Shown here one piece after another: positions 16,486 through 25,079 of a stretch of 64,000 nt of DNA; the stretch's first letter is position 1; every line of letters starts with the position of its first letter. Location of the stretch: the NCBI RefSeq assembly GCF_027925155.1, contig NZ_BSDY01000003.1, positions 157,072 through 221,071 of the forward strand. The letters run 5' to 3'. Position numbers and translations under genes: made by a program. The DNA comes from Propionigenium maris DSM 9537. GTDB lineage: Bacteria > Fusobacteriota > Fusobacteriia > Fusobacteriales > Fusobacteriaceae. The notes beneath the pieces were generated by a model. That model was not told the origin of the DNA and did not search any database. It saw only the letters and a list, made by a program, of their open reading frames with translations.

Positions 16486-17862
16486 TTAAATTACAAGATT
16501 GATATGGTACTCCTCTACCTGAGGCTTTCCTCTGTTATCCAGGAACTTCTTGGCATTCTCCGGGAAGAGGGCATACATGAGTACATCCTCCTCAGATTTA
16601 GCCAGCTCCCCTATCTCTCCTGTGATCTTTTCAAACTCTGGCTCGATATCATCTGCAGGTCTGTGGTCGATGGGAGTTTCATCTCCGATTATTATCTTTT
16701 TTATCTCCTCGTCCACCGGTGCCGGGGATTGACCATACATTCCCATTACATAGTCCCTGATCTCCTTAGGTACTACCTTGTATCTGGACCCGGTAAGGAC
16801 ATTGAATACCGACTGGGTTCCCACCATCTGAGACAGTGGAGTTACCAGTGGTGGATAACCAAGGTCCCTTCTTACCCTGGGGATCTCATTGAGTACATCC
16901 TCATACTTGTCTGCTGCTCCCTGTCCCTCCAGCTGGGAAAGAAGGTTTGACAGCATTCCTCCTGGCACCTGATACTTCAGGGTCTTAGGCTCCGTGTCCA
17001 TCACCTTGGGATTAAGTATTCCTTCTGCTCTATACTTCTCCTTGATTGGCTTGAAGTAGTCGGCTATCTCAGCGAGAATATCTAAGTCCAGCTTAGGATC
17101 CCTCTCATGCCCCTTGAATACCTGGGCAAACACCTCTGTAGATGGCTGGGCTGTTCCTCCAGAAAATGGAGATATTCCCGTATCTATAATATCCACTCCA
17201 GCTTCCACTGCCTTCATATAGAGCATAGACGCAATTCCCGAGGTACAGTGTGTGTGAAGCTGTACAGGAAGGTCCGATACCTCCTTGATCCTTCTTATGA
17301 GCTCATAGGCTACATTGGGAAGGAGGATTCCCGCCATATCCTTGATACAGATGGAATCTGCACCCATGGCTCCTATCTCCCTTACCTTCTCCACATAGTA
17401 GTCCACTGTGTGAACCTCACTTGTGGTATAAGCGATACACACCTGAGCGTGTCCCCCATACTTCTTTGTAGCTTCCACAGAGGTTCTTACATTTCTGTAG
17501 TCGTTTAGGGCATCGAAGATCCTTATTATGTCGATACCGTTTTCTATGGACTTCTCTACAAACTTCTCCACCACATCATCTCCGTAGTGTCTGTACCCAA
17601 GAAGGTTCTGACCTCTAAGGAGCATCTGAAGCTTGGTATTCTTTACCCTCTTCCTTATCTCACGGAGCCTCTCCCACGGATCCTCGTTGAGGAATCTGAT
17701 GCAGGCATCAAAGGTAGCTCCTCCCCATACCTCCATGGCGTGGTATCCAGCCTGATCCATCTTCTCTAAGATTGGCAGGATCTCTTCAGTTTTAAGTCTG
17801 GTAGCTATGAGAGACTGGTGTCCGTCTCTCAGTGCCGTTTCCATTATCTTAAGCTTACTCAA
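16486..17862 (-). CDS. oadA: Oxaloacetate decarboxylase alpha subunit (carboxyltransferase)
   Basis: 458 residues, the carboxyltransferase part of OadA/pyruvate carboxylase B chain without the biotin domain, which is encoded separately at 15540. Motifs: ETALRDGHQSLIATR at the N terminus, CIKDMAGILLP and QLHTHCTSGIASM with metal-binding His residues, and DTGISPFSGGTAQPSTE. It transfers the carboxyl of oxaloacetate to biotin, giving pyruvate. The start is TTG at 17862, after ACAGGAGGTTG. About 250 bp with a hairpin separate it from oadG, so coupling in one mRNA is likely but unproven. Confidence 0.93.
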   Translation of the reverse strand: MSKLKIMETALRDGHQSLIATRLKTEEILPILEKMDQAGYHAMEVWGGATFDACIRFLNEDPWERLREIRKRVKNTKLQMLLRGQNLLGYRHYGDDVVEKFVEKSIENGIDIIRIFDALNDYRNVRTSVEATKKYGGHAQVCIAYTTSEVHTVDYYVEKVREIGAMGADSICIKDMAGILLPNVAYELIRRIKEVSDLPVQLHTHCTSGIASMLYMKAVEAGVDIIDTGISPFSGGTAQPSTEVFAQVFKGHERDPKLDLDILAEIADYFKPIKEKYRAEGILNPKVMDTEPKTLKYQVPGGMLSNLLSQLEGQGAADKYEDVLNEIPRVRRDLGYPPLVTPLSQMVGTQSVFNVLTGSRYKVVPKEIRDYVMGMYGQSPAPVDEEIKKIIIGDETPIDHRPADDIEPEFEKITGEIGELAKSEEDVLMYALFPENAKKFLDNRGKPQVEEYHINLVI

Positions 17863-17939
17863 AAAAACAACCTCCTGTTTTTATAGTCATTGAATAAATT
17901 ATTAGTAAATTCTTTTGTCGATAATTCATATCACGAAAA

Positions 17940-17981
17940 GTTTATTCCTTTACCCTTTAAATAGATGGTAAAGGAATAAAC
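17940..17981 (-). terminator. Long stem between aspA and oadA
   Basis: GTTTATTCCTTTACC and GGTAAAGGAATAAAC form a perfect 15-bp stem with a 12-nt loop, followed on the minus strand by only TTTT. It may be a partial terminator or an mRNA-processing hairpin that uncouples the malic enzyme/aspartase and decarboxylase genes. Confidence 0.6.
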
Positions 17982-18019
17982 TATATAATAAAACTTTTCT
18001 TTTTTTAATCGTCTAAATA

Positions 18020-19435
18020 CTATCTTCTGAGAAGAACCTTCCCTGGGATACCAGGCCTTGTCATCTCAAATGGATTCAGGATAGTTTCAACCTCTGCCTG
18101 TGTCAGAAGTCCCTTCTCCACAGTAAGTTTTGCCACTGGGATACCAGTCTTCAGTGCTTCCTTAGCTATATCCGATGAGTTCTTGTATCCAATGTGTGGT
18201 GCAAGGGCTGTAATTATTCCAATACTTCCATCTACCATATCCTTACACACCTCTCTGTTGGCTGTGATACCTTCTATACAGTTAGTAGTAAGAGTCTTAA
18301 CTCCATTTGTAAGTACCTCTATAGACTGGAATAGGTTGAAGAATAATACCGGCTCAAATACATTTAGCTCAAGCTGTCCAGCTTCTGCAGCCTTTGTGAT
18401 AGTCTGGTCGTTACCAAATACCTGGAAGGAAACCTGGTTCATAACCTCTGGGATTACAGGGTTTACCTTTCCTGGCATGATAGATGATCCAGGCTGTCTC
18501 TGAGGCAGGTTGATCTCGTTGATTCCCGCCTTTGGTCCTGATGACATTAGTCTCAGGTCGTTGGACATCTTAGACAGGTTTACTGCTGCTATCTTAAGAG
18601 CTGATGACAGCCATACAAAGGAATCCAGGTTTCTTGTACCGTCTACAAGATCCTCTACCTGGTGGATATCGTAACCACTTACCTCTGCTAGGGTTCCAAC
18701 GATGCTGTTTACATACTCAACATCTGCATTAAGACCAGTTCCCACAGCAGTAGCTCCCATATTTACGAACTTAAAGTCCTCCAATACATACTTAATTCTC
18801 TTTATATCTCTAGCAATAGGAAGAGCATATGCCTTGAACTCCTGTCCCAGTCTGATAGGGATAGCGTCCTGCAGGTGAGTTCTCCCCATCTTAATTACAT
18901 CGTCAAACTCCTTGGATTTTTCCAGAAGGGCATTGTGGAGCTCTTCAAGAGCCTCTAGAAGTTTACCACTCTTCATCAGTACAGTAAGCTTTCCAGATGT
19001 TGGGATTACATCGTTGGTAGACTGACCATAGTTAGCGTGGTCGTTTGGGTGAACCCTATCGTAGGCTCCCTTCTCTCCCCCAAGGATCTCACCTGCTCTG
19101 TTGGCGATTACCTCATTTATATTCATGTTCATAGATGTTCCTGCTCCCCCCTGGATGGAATCAGTTATGAACTCGTCGAAAAATTTTCCCTCTAGTATCT
19201 CATCACAGGCCTCTACCATGGCATCTGCTATCTCCTTGGAGATCATCCCAGCCTTGAAGTTAGCAATAGCTGCAGCCTTCTTAACAGTAGCCATTGCTCT
19301 AATGAAGTCCTCAGATATTTTGTGCCCTGTAATAGGGAAGTTCATCTTACCTCTAAGGGTCTGTGCTCCGTAGTATGCTTCCTTTGGTACTTCCACTGCT
19401 CCCAGTGAATCTGATTCTATTCTATATCTATTCAT
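18020..19435 (-). CDS. aspA: Aspartate ammonia-lyase
   Basis: 471 residues of the fumarase/aspartase superfamily. Aspartase rather than fumarase is indicated by the signature GSSIMPGKVNPVIPEVMNQV (fumarases have NPTQCEA) and by the N-terminal EVPKEAYYGAQTLRGKMNF. It converts aspartate to fumarate and ammonia. ATG 19435 lies 8 nt after AGGAG; a GTG at 19444 overlaps that site and is less likely. It starts 11 bp after the malic enzyme stop, so they are cotranscribed. With asparaginase it provides fumarate for reduction or for the malate to pyruvate branch. Confidence 0.9.
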   Translation of the reverse strand: MNRYRIESDSLGAVEVPKEAYYGAQTLRGKMNFPITGHKISEDFIRAMATVKKAAAIANFKAGMISKEIADAMVEACDEILEGKFFDEFITDSIQGGAGTSMNMNINEVIANRAGEILGGEKGAYDRVHPNDHANYGQSTNDVIPTSGKLTVLMKSGKLLEALEELHNALLEKSKEFDDVIKMGRTHLQDAIPIRLGQEFKAYALPIARDIKRIKYVLEDFKFVNMGATAVGTGLNADVEYVNSIVGTLAEVSGYDIHQVEDLVDGTRNLDSFVWLSSALKIAAVNLSKMSNDLRLMSSGPKAGINEINLPQRQPGSSIMPGKVNPVIPEVMNQVSFQVFGNDQTITKAAEAGQLELNVFEPVLFFNLFQSIEVLTNGVKTLTTNCIEGITANREVCKDMVDGSIGIITALAPHIGYKNSSDIAKEALKTGIPVAKLTVEKGLLTQAEVETILNPFEMTRPGIPGKVLLRR

Positions 19436-19446
19436 TTTAATCACTC

Positions 19447-20622
19447 CTATTTTCTAATTAAGTTTTTTTCTACGGCAATTTTCTTTACTGAATCTGCTAC
19501 AACCCTTGCAACCCTTTCATCAAAGGCATCTGGAAGGATGTAGTCATCCCTCAGCTCACCCTCTACAACAGAGGCTATTCCCTTGGCAGCGGCCATCTTC
19601 ATCTCCTCGGTAATCTTAGTGGCTCCCACTTCCAGAGCTCCCTTAAATAGTCCCGGGAAGGCAAGCACATTGTTTACCTGGTTTGGGTAGTCCGATCTTC
19701 CAGTTCCTACTATTCTAGCTCCAGCCTCTAGAGCCTCCTCTGGCATGATCTCTGGTGTAGGGTTTGCCATGGCAAAGATTACAGCGTCTTTGTTCATAGT
19801 TTCCACCATTTCTTTTTTCAGGATTCCACCAGCTGAAACCCCTATGAAGATATCTGTTCCCCTTACTGCTTCTGCAAGTCCTCCAGTGATATTGTCAGTG
19901 TTTGTAATTTCAGAAAGTTCCTTAGTCAGAGGATCATACTCTCTGCTCTCATCTCCCCTGGAGATGATCCCGTGGATGTCCAGAGCCACAATGTCCTTAA
20001 CTCCCAGGTCCCTTACCATCTTTATAATGGATGATCCCGCTGCTCCGGCTCCGCATACGACAACCTTGGCATCCTTCAGGTCCCTCTCCATAAGCTTGTA
20101 GGCATTTATAAGCCCTGCAGTTACAACTATAGCTGTTCCGTGCTGGTCATCGTGGAACACTGGAATATCCAGCTCCTCCTTTAGCCTTGTCTCTATCTCC
20201 ACACACCTAGGTGCTGAGATATCCTCTAGGTTTATTCCTCCAAGGCCCGGTGCCAGAAGCTTACAGGTTTTCACGATCTCATCTACATCCTGTGTATCCA
20301 GGCAGATAGGTATAGCGTCTACTCCAGCAAACTCCTTAAAGAGGATAGCCTTTCCCTCCATAACAGGAAGAGCTGCTTCTGGCCCGATATTTCCAAGGCC
20401 CAATACAGCAGAACCATCTGTAACCACTGCTACAAGATTTCCCTTGGAAGTATATCTATAGACATCATTTTTATTCTCTGCTATCCTTCTGCAGGGCTCT
20501 GCTACCCCTGGAGAGTAAGCCAGGGACAGCTCCTCCCTGTTGGTAACCTTTACCTTAGATACAACCTCTATCTTACCCCTTCTGCTTTCATGCAGCTCCA
20601 ATGCCTTTTCATAGACGCTCAT
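19447..20622 (-). CDS. NAD(P)-dependent malic enzyme
   Basis: 391 residues, the short bacterial malic enzyme (no C-terminal phosphotransacetylase domain). Motifs: AYSPGVAEPC with the catalytic Tyr nearby, TDGSAVLGLGNIGPEAALPVMEGK with the conserved Lys, FHDDQHGTA metal site, and Rossmann VVCGAGAAGSS. It oxidatively decarboxylates malate to pyruvate. ATG follows AAGGAGGAAGAAGT. First gene of a malic enzyme-aspA unit with a good promoter (20735-20763); the divergent RpiR regulator at 20984 is the obvious candidate controller. Confidence 0.93.
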   Translation of the reverse strand: MSVYEKALELHESRRGKIEVVSKVKVTNREELSLAYSPGVAEPCRRIAENKNDVYRYTSKGNLVAVVTDGSAVLGLGNIGPEAALPVMEGKAILFKEFAGVDAIPICLDTQDVDEIVKTCKLLAPGLGGINLEDISAPRCVEIETRLKEELDIPVFHDDQHGTAIVVTAGLINAYKLMERDLKDAKVVVCGAGAAGSSIIKMVRDLGVKDIVALDIHGIISRGDESREYDPLTKELSEITNTDNITGGLAEAVRGTDIFIGVSAGGILKKEMVETMNKDAVIFAMANPTPEIMPEEALEAGARIVGTGRSDYPNQVNNVLAFPGLFKGALEVGATKITEEMKMAAAKGIASVVEGELRDDYILPDAFDERVARVVADSVKKIAVEKNLIRK

Positions 20623-20734
20623 TACTTCTTCCTCCTTGTTGAGTTCAAATCCGATATATTTATAAATAATTATCTAACAACTAAAAACGTCGGTTTTGTG
20701 ACAAAAACTAACACAGTGAATTATTAATGCTTGT

Positions 20735-20763
20735 ATATTATAAGATCTATTGGATAATGTCAA
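20735..20763 (-). promoter_or_regulatory. Promoter of the malic enzyme-aspA transcript
   Basis: On the minus strand TTGACA (20763-20758) and TAATAT (20740-20735) are separated by 17 bp. The leader would be about 105 nt. Confidence 0.6.
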
Positions 20764-20797
20764 TGAATTTTTGAAGGAATTTCTTCTTTTTTTTAAA

Positions 20798-20820
20798 TTT
20801 GAAGAATTAAATTCTTCAAA
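20798..20820. promoter_or_regulatory. Palindromic operator candidate for the RpiR regulator
   Basis: TTTGAAGAATT-A-AATTCTTCAAA, perfect 11-bp arms. A related imperfect site, GAAGGAATTTCTTC, lies 20 bp to its left. It sits about 35 bp upstream of the malic enzyme -35 and overlaps the -35 region belonging to TATAAT at 20836-20841 of the regulator's own promoter, so divergent control is plausible. Confidence 0.55.
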
Positions 20821-20983
20821 TCTTCAAATTGAGGGTATAATTGGATAGAGAAAGGGCTATATGGTGGCCCTCAGAGGGGAATCCTTGACAAATGGTGGGA
20901 AAGGTTATATCCTAAAATGAATGTAAATAATCAAAGGCCTTATTGGGTTAAGTCCTTATTTTATTGGTGATAAAGGAGGATAC

Positions 20984-21859
20984 ATGAAGAAGGATGAGTT
21001 TAGTTTAGCACATAAAATTCAAAGTATGGTGTCGGAGCTTCCCCCAAAACAGCGAAAGTTGGCGGGATATATTTTGAAGAATCAGAAGCAGTGCGCCTTC
21101 ATGACCTCTACAGCTTTAGGAGTAGCTGCAGGGGTAAGTGAGTCCACGGTAATAAGATTTGCTTCCTATATGGGATACAAGGGTTATCCCGAATTTCAGT
21201 GGGAGCTGAGGGAATCTCTGAAGAATGAGCTCTCGGCTCTGGATAAGTTTTCCATAGAGAAGGTGGAGGATACAACAAATGCCTATCAGGATATCTTTGA
21301 GTCTGAGGTTGAGATAATCAACAGAACTCTGAAGGAACTCTCCACTGAAACATTTAACAGTGCTGTGGAGTCCCTCAATGAAAAGGAGAGTATCCTCACT
21401 GTGGGGTTTAAGGGGTCCTACTGCCTTTCCAGCTATGCAGGATACAACCTCAGCAAGATCCATCCCAAAGTGCAGATTATAGATGAATGGAATGAGAGGT
21501 GGTTTAACTACCTGAATGACCTCAACGAGAATACAGCTGCCATCCTTTTTGGGTTTCCAAGGTATCCTCAAAATGTAGTGACAATAGCTGAGATACTCAA
21601 GGAGAGGGGAGGAACCCTTATAGTTATTACAGACAGTGTGGTTTCACCTCTGGCCGAGCTGGCAGATTACCTCTTTATCATTCCCGTGAGGAAGGCATTT
21701 TTCGTGGACCACCTCTCTGCAGTGATGTGCCTCATCAATGCCCTGGTATTTTCTCTCTCCCACAAGGATAAGGAGAAGACGGAGAAGTACCTCAAGAGGT
21801 TTGAGAAGTTCTCAGATGAAAACAACATCTTTGTAAAGAGCAACAGAAAGAAGAGTTAG
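20984..21859 (+). CDS. RpiR/MurR-family transcriptional regulator
   Basis: 291 residues: N-terminal HTH_6 domain (about 1-80, with ALGVAAGVSESTVIRFASYMGYKG as the recognition helix region) and a C-terminal SIS sugar-isomerase-like domain (about 125-270), which usually senses a phosphorylated sugar or acid. ATG follows AAAGGAGGATAC. It is divergent from malic enzyme-aspA and a perfect palindrome lies between them. The effector may be a C4/C3 intermediate in this setting; that is inference. Confidence 0.88.
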   Translation: MKKDEFSLAHKIQSMVSELPPKQRKLAGYILKNQKQCAFMTSTALGVAAGVSESTVIRFASYMGYKGYPEFQWELRESLKNELSALDKFSIEKVEDTTNAYQDIFESEVEIINRTLKELSTETFNSAVESLNEKESILTVGFKGSYCLSSYAGYNLSKIHPKVQIIDEWNERWFNYLNDLNENTAAILFGFPRYPQNVVTIAEILKERGGTLIVITDSVVSPLAELADYLFIIPVRKAFFVDHLSAVMCLINALVFSLSHKDKEKTEKYLKRFEKFSDENNIFVKSNRKKS

Positions 21860-21860
21860 A

Positions 21861-21896
21861 AAAAGGAGTAACTGTAATTACAGTTACTCCTTTTTT
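21861..21896. terminator. Bidirectional terminator
   Basis: AAAGGAGTAACTGT-AATT-ACAGTTACTCCTTT with flanking A and T tracts, between the convergent RpiR and Crp/Fnr genes. Confidence 0.92.
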
Positions 21897-21909
21897 GGTA
21901 AGCTGGATT

Positions 21910-22563
21910 TTATGAGGTCTCAAGGATCTCTCTGGCAGAATCCATATGAATTATTTTCAGTATTTTTCTACTTTTTTCAAGGGTCTTATTTTCAATAAGT
22001 CTTTTCAATGCCCTCTGCATTGTACGGATATCCATATTAAGCAGCTGGGCAAGCTCGCTGGTCGAGGTATAGGTGAAGGTACCTCCACTGGATATAAGAA
22101 AATCAACAAGGTACTGTTCATTGGAAAGGCTCAGCTTGGCAGCATGGGTCTTGATAAGCTTTAAAGTATTAAGCAGCAGATTTTTAATCATGATATTATA
22201 TAGATTCAACAAAAATTGTATGTCTGTATTGTTGATAAGCTTCATTATTGGAAGCTCTAGAAGGGTAGCGGTGGGCATCCCCTTTAATATCAAGTCCATA
22301 GCTTCATCTAGAAAGAGATCTACATGCCCGAGACACTCCCCCTCCTTGAACTCCATATTAAACTCCAGACGCTCCTCAATAAATACAGTTGATATGACCT
22401 TACCGCTTTTAACGATATAGAGACAGTCATTCTTAGGTGTAAAGATCTCATCTTCAGAAAGCTGCCGAAGAACAAACAGTTCATTGAGGGATTTAGAAAA
22501 AATTATATTCAAGTCTTTAGAACTCAGTTCAGGTAATAATTTAGATAGTTTTTCGATGGTCAT
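21910..22563 (-). CDS. Crp/Fnr-superfamily regulator (first of three)
   Basis: 217 residues: an N-terminal cyclic-nucleotide-binding-like beta-roll (about 1-120), a dimer helix and a C-terminal winged HTH (TYTSTSELAQLLNMDIRTMQ). The effector pocket is degenerate: the RxS/E pair expected for cAMP is not evident, and there is no N-terminal Cys cluster for an Fe-S centre, so the ligand is unknown. ATG follows AACAAAGGAGTAACT. It is divergent from the paralogue at 22812 with a TTATGAC-N4-GTCATAA palindrome between them. Confidence 0.82.
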   Translation of the reverse strand: MTIEKLSKLLPELSSKDLNIIFSKSLNELFVLRQLSEDEIFTPKNDCLYIVKSGKVISTVFIEERLEFNMEFKEGECLGHVDLFLDEAMDLILKGMPTATLLELPIMKLINNTDIQFLLNLYNIMIKNLLLNTLKLIKTHAAKLSLSNEQYLVDFLISSGGTFTYTSTSELAQLLNMDIRTMQRALKRLIENKTLEKSRKILKIIHMDSAREILETS

Positions 22564-22674
22564 AGTTACTCCTTTGTTTCTTATTCCGTATAGCTATAAT
22601 TATTTAATCTAAGAAAAATATTGCAGAACTCAAGATTCACTTATAATAACTATATTACCTATTGAAAAAAAATG

Positions 22675-22692
22675 TTATGACAGCGGTCATAA
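22675..22692. promoter_or_regulatory. Crp/Fnr-type palindrome between two regulator genes
   Basis: TTATGAC-AGCG-GTCATAA: perfect 7-bp arms, 4-bp spacer, the geometry of Crp/Fnr-family sites. Its core TGACAGCGGTCA differs by one base from TGACAGCTGTCA at 23816. Confidence 0.55.
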
Positions 22693-22811
22693 TAGGACTG
22701 AGTTTAATTTTTTTTAGACCATTAAACTTGCAAAACTTCTTAAGGAACATTTGTGATATACTTATAGTAGGGATCCTAGAGAGAGTTCTTTAGGCAGAGA
22801 AAGGGGGAGCT

Positions 22812-23432
22812 ATGGAAGATTTCAATATGCTGAAGGAGAGTTTTCTAACTACACCTGGAGTAAGGGAGTATAGATATCAAAAAAATGAGGAGATTGCATT
22901 TTCCAAGGAAGAGCTGGAAGGGATCTACCTGGTATTGGAGGGGGAGGTTGACATCAACTTCACATCTGAAAATGGAAATGTGATGCACCTTGTAACTGCT
23001 AAAAAAGGGGATCTGCTGGGGTCGGCGGACTTCTATTTTGATCAGTGGGAAGTAAATATGGTTGCAAAAACAGAGGTCGAGCTCCTGGGAGTGGAAAAAT
23101 CAATCGTATTAACTCTGGACAAAAACTATTTCTTCTGGAAGTCTATGTATATGGATGTTGTCCGAAAGCTGGTAGATCTTGCAAGAAGAACTTTTATAAA
23201 ATCCACAGCCATATCCCATGAAAACTACTTCCTCCTCTACCTCAAGGAAAAGGATTATGAGGTAGAATTCAGGTCCCTTACAGACCTCTCCTACTGTATG
23301 AACTTAGATTACAGAAACTTCCTGAGGGTAGTAGCAAAGCTCGTAGACAACCAGATCATCGTTAAGGAGAAAAACAGGATATATGTTTCCGATGTAGATA
23401 GGTTTAATAACTATCTCAAGGAGAGGCTTTAG
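22812..23432 (+). CDS. Crp/Fnr-superfamily regulator (second of three)
   Basis: 206 residues: a beta-roll effector domain (about 15-110; ISKEELEGIYLVLEGEVDI-like region), a long dimerisation helix, and a C-terminal winged HTH (residues about 150-195, SLTDLSYCMNLDYRNFLRV). It has no Fe-S Cys cluster. ATG follows GAAAGGGGGAGCT. It stands immediately upstream of the reductive-dehalogenase-like gene (23885), in the same relationship as CprK-type regulators to dehalogenase genes, and is the natural candidate to bind the palindrome at 23816. Confidence 0.8.
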   Translation: MEDFNMLKESFLTTPGVREYRYQKNEEIAFSKEELEGIYLVLEGEVDINFTSENGNVMHLVTAKKGDLLGSADFYFDQWEVNMVAKTEVELLGVEKSIVLTLDKNYFFWKSMYMDVVRKLVDLARRTFIKSTAISHENYFLLYLKEKDYEVEFRSLTDLSYCMNLDYRNFLRVVAKLVDNQIIVKEKNRIYVSDVDRFNNYLKERL

Positions 23433-23458
23433 AAAATTGACAGCAGCTTAAACCGATA

Positions 23459-23484
23459 CAGGCACCCAGGGTGCCTTTTTTTAT
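23459..23484 (+). terminator. Intrinsic terminator
   Basis: GGCACC-CA-GGGTGCC stem followed by seven Ts. Confidence 0.9.
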
Positions 23485-23515
23485 TGCCTGGAAAATTAAA
23501 AAATTATTAAATGAT

Positions 23516-23739
23516 TTAACCTAAGTTGCTACTTAAGAAATCACTACTGAAAAATCTTAAAACCAAAATCTTTTTTAGCCACGAATTTACACGAATTTCT
23601 AAATAAAAGGACTTTAAACAATTGAGCAAAATTAAAAAGACCTCATTTGTGAAAATGCTTCCCACTTGTTTTACATTCTAATTTGTGTCATTAGTGGCAA
23701 ATGTTTTGAATTTCACCTAAAGGTAGCAACTTGAGTTAA
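23516..23739. repeat. 224-bp inverted-repeat element, MITE-like
   Basis: Outer imperfect arms: TTAACCTAAGTTGCTACTTAA at the left, and the complement of CTAAAGGTAGCAACTTGAGT at the right. Inner arms: AGCCACGAATTTACACGAAT and TAATTTGTGTCATTAGTGGC. There is no coding capacity. The inner arm shares 15 bases with 2267-2281, so the element family is dispersed. No flanking target duplication could be confirmed by eye. Confidence 0.45.
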
Positions 23740-23815
23740 TATATAAAACTTGATTATACCTATTGGGAGACAAGATCACCCTGCCTTTTTATTTGAAATA
23801 TATCCGCCACTTCTA

Positions 23816-23827
23816 TGACAGCTGTCA
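23816..23827. promoter_or_regulatory. Crp/Fnr-type site at a class II position
   Basis: TGACAGCTGTCA is a perfect 12-bp palindrome, nearly the same as the core at 22678. A TAGTAT hexamer lies at 23852-23857; transcription from about 23863 would place the palindrome centre near -41.5, the classic class II activator position. Confidence 0.5.
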
Positions 23828-23884
23828 CAGCTCCCTCCCTTGAGGGGGTGATAGTATTTTATAAAAAAGAGAGGTGACACTATC

Positions 23885-25069
23885 ATGGGTATTATAAAGA
23901 AGAAATACAGACATTTTTTACCTTTTGCTCCAAGGCTTATAAAAAACTGTATTAAATACAAGATAAGGGGCTATGAACCTCCTGAATTTTCATATATGTG
24001 GGAATTGGAAAAGGGGAATAAGATATACAGGTGGGACTGGGAAGACTACGGAAGAAGTAAGTTTTCCCCTGAGAACTACGGGAAGGAGATAACCGACACC
24101 AATCCCTATTACGGCATCGATGTAGATGATTTTGATCTCTACAGTGAAACTTATCCTCCTGGTCTGATGCCTGCACCTCTATGGTCGGAGGACATGCACT
24201 ATATAGGTGACGTATTTTATCCAACGCTGACCCGTGCCACTGGAAGGGCCATACCCTATCCAAAACTTTTAAAGGGGTTAAACAGGATGAATACAGAGTG
24301 GCCCAGGGGAAGGAAGAGTCCTCAGGTAGCAGAAGACAGGGAGAGGGATTTAAGTAGACTGGCTTGTGAAATAAAAAAGTATGGAGAAGGGGTAGGAGCA
24401 GCTGCCATAGGGATTACAAAAGTAGACAGAAGATCCATTGCAGAGGAATCCGATGAGCTGGTGCCCTACGACACTTTAATTATGATTGCCAATGAGATGG
24501 ACTATGAACAGACCATGGAACTCCCTGAACCTGGGCATAAAACAAGGGAACACGCCATCTTCAAGGCCTATGAACAGGCTGGGAGCAGGGCACACCTTAT
24601 AGCTGACTTTATAAGGGGCAGGGGGTATGAGGCTGTTGCATATGTAGGACTTGACGGCGTTATTAAATATCCACCCCATGCAGCAAATGCCGGCATGGGA
24701 TCCTTTGGATCCCACGCTGTACTCATAACTCCTCAGGCGGGGATGAGAGCCAGGTTCTCTGCAGTTGCTGTTAACGCAGACCTTCCCCTTGATAAACCTA
24801 GGGATTACAATATCGAGCAGTTCTGCGGATACTGCAGGATGTGTCACAAGGTATGTCCCTCAAAGGCGGTTCCATGGGAATCCACCATGTGGAAGGGAAT
24901 AAGAAGAAGAAAGATAAATCAAAAGAGGTGTCTGCCCATGTTTGAAAAACATGAGGATTGCGGTATCTGTCAGAAAAACTGTCCCTTCTCGGTCTTTGGA
25001 TATGAAAAGATCCAAAAAAATATTGTGCCATCGTACTACCAGTATAATCAAATGAATTTAGAGGATTAG
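23885..25069 (+). CDS. Reductive-dehalogenase-like Fe-S (corrinoid-type) protein
   Basis: 394 residues. The C-terminal part carries the RdhA double-cluster signature: C314-x2-C317-x2-C320-x3-C324-P, then C349-x9-C359-x2-C362-x3-C366-P (DCGICQKNCPFS). Before it lies an RdhA/QueG-like region (AANAGMGSFGSHAVLITPQ) that in characterised homologues lines the cobalamin pocket. There is no Tat signal, so it is cytosolic, as in non-respiratory dehalogenases. The substrate is unknown; an epoxyqueuosine-reductase-like or other corrinoid reduction is possible. It is followed 10 bp later by an NAD(P)H flavoprotein, its likely electron donor. ATG follows GAGAGGTGACACTATC. Confidence 0.7.
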   Translation: MGIIKKKYRHFLPFAPRLIKNCIKYKIRGYEPPEFSYMWELEKGNKIYRWDWEDYGRSKFSPENYGKEITDTNPYYGIDVDDFDLYSETYPPGLMPAPLWSEDMHYIGDVFYPTLTRATGRAIPYPKLLKGLNRMNTEWPRGRKSPQVAEDRERDLSRLACEIKKYGEGVGAAAIGITKVDRRSIAEESDELVPYDTLIMIANEMDYEQTMELPEPGHKTREHAIFKAYEQAGSRAHLIADFIRGRGYEAVAYVGLDGVIKYPPHAANAGMGSFGSHAVLITPQAGMRARFSAVAVNADLPLDKPRDYNIEQFCGYCRMCHKVCPSKAVPWESTMWKGIRRRKINQKRCLPMFEKHEDCGICQKNCPFSVFGYEKIQKNIVPSYYQYNQMNLED

Positions 25070-25079
25070 GTGAGTGTTT

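Noticed and set aside
18020-19435. Reading the lyase as fumarase C
   Set aside because: The signature continues NPVIPEVMNQ, which is the aspartase form, rather than the fumarase NPTQCEA form.
24476-24847. Minus-strand frames across the dehalogenase-like gene
   Set aside because: Shadows of a strongly coding plus-strand gene with exact Fe-S motifs; no ribosome binding sites.
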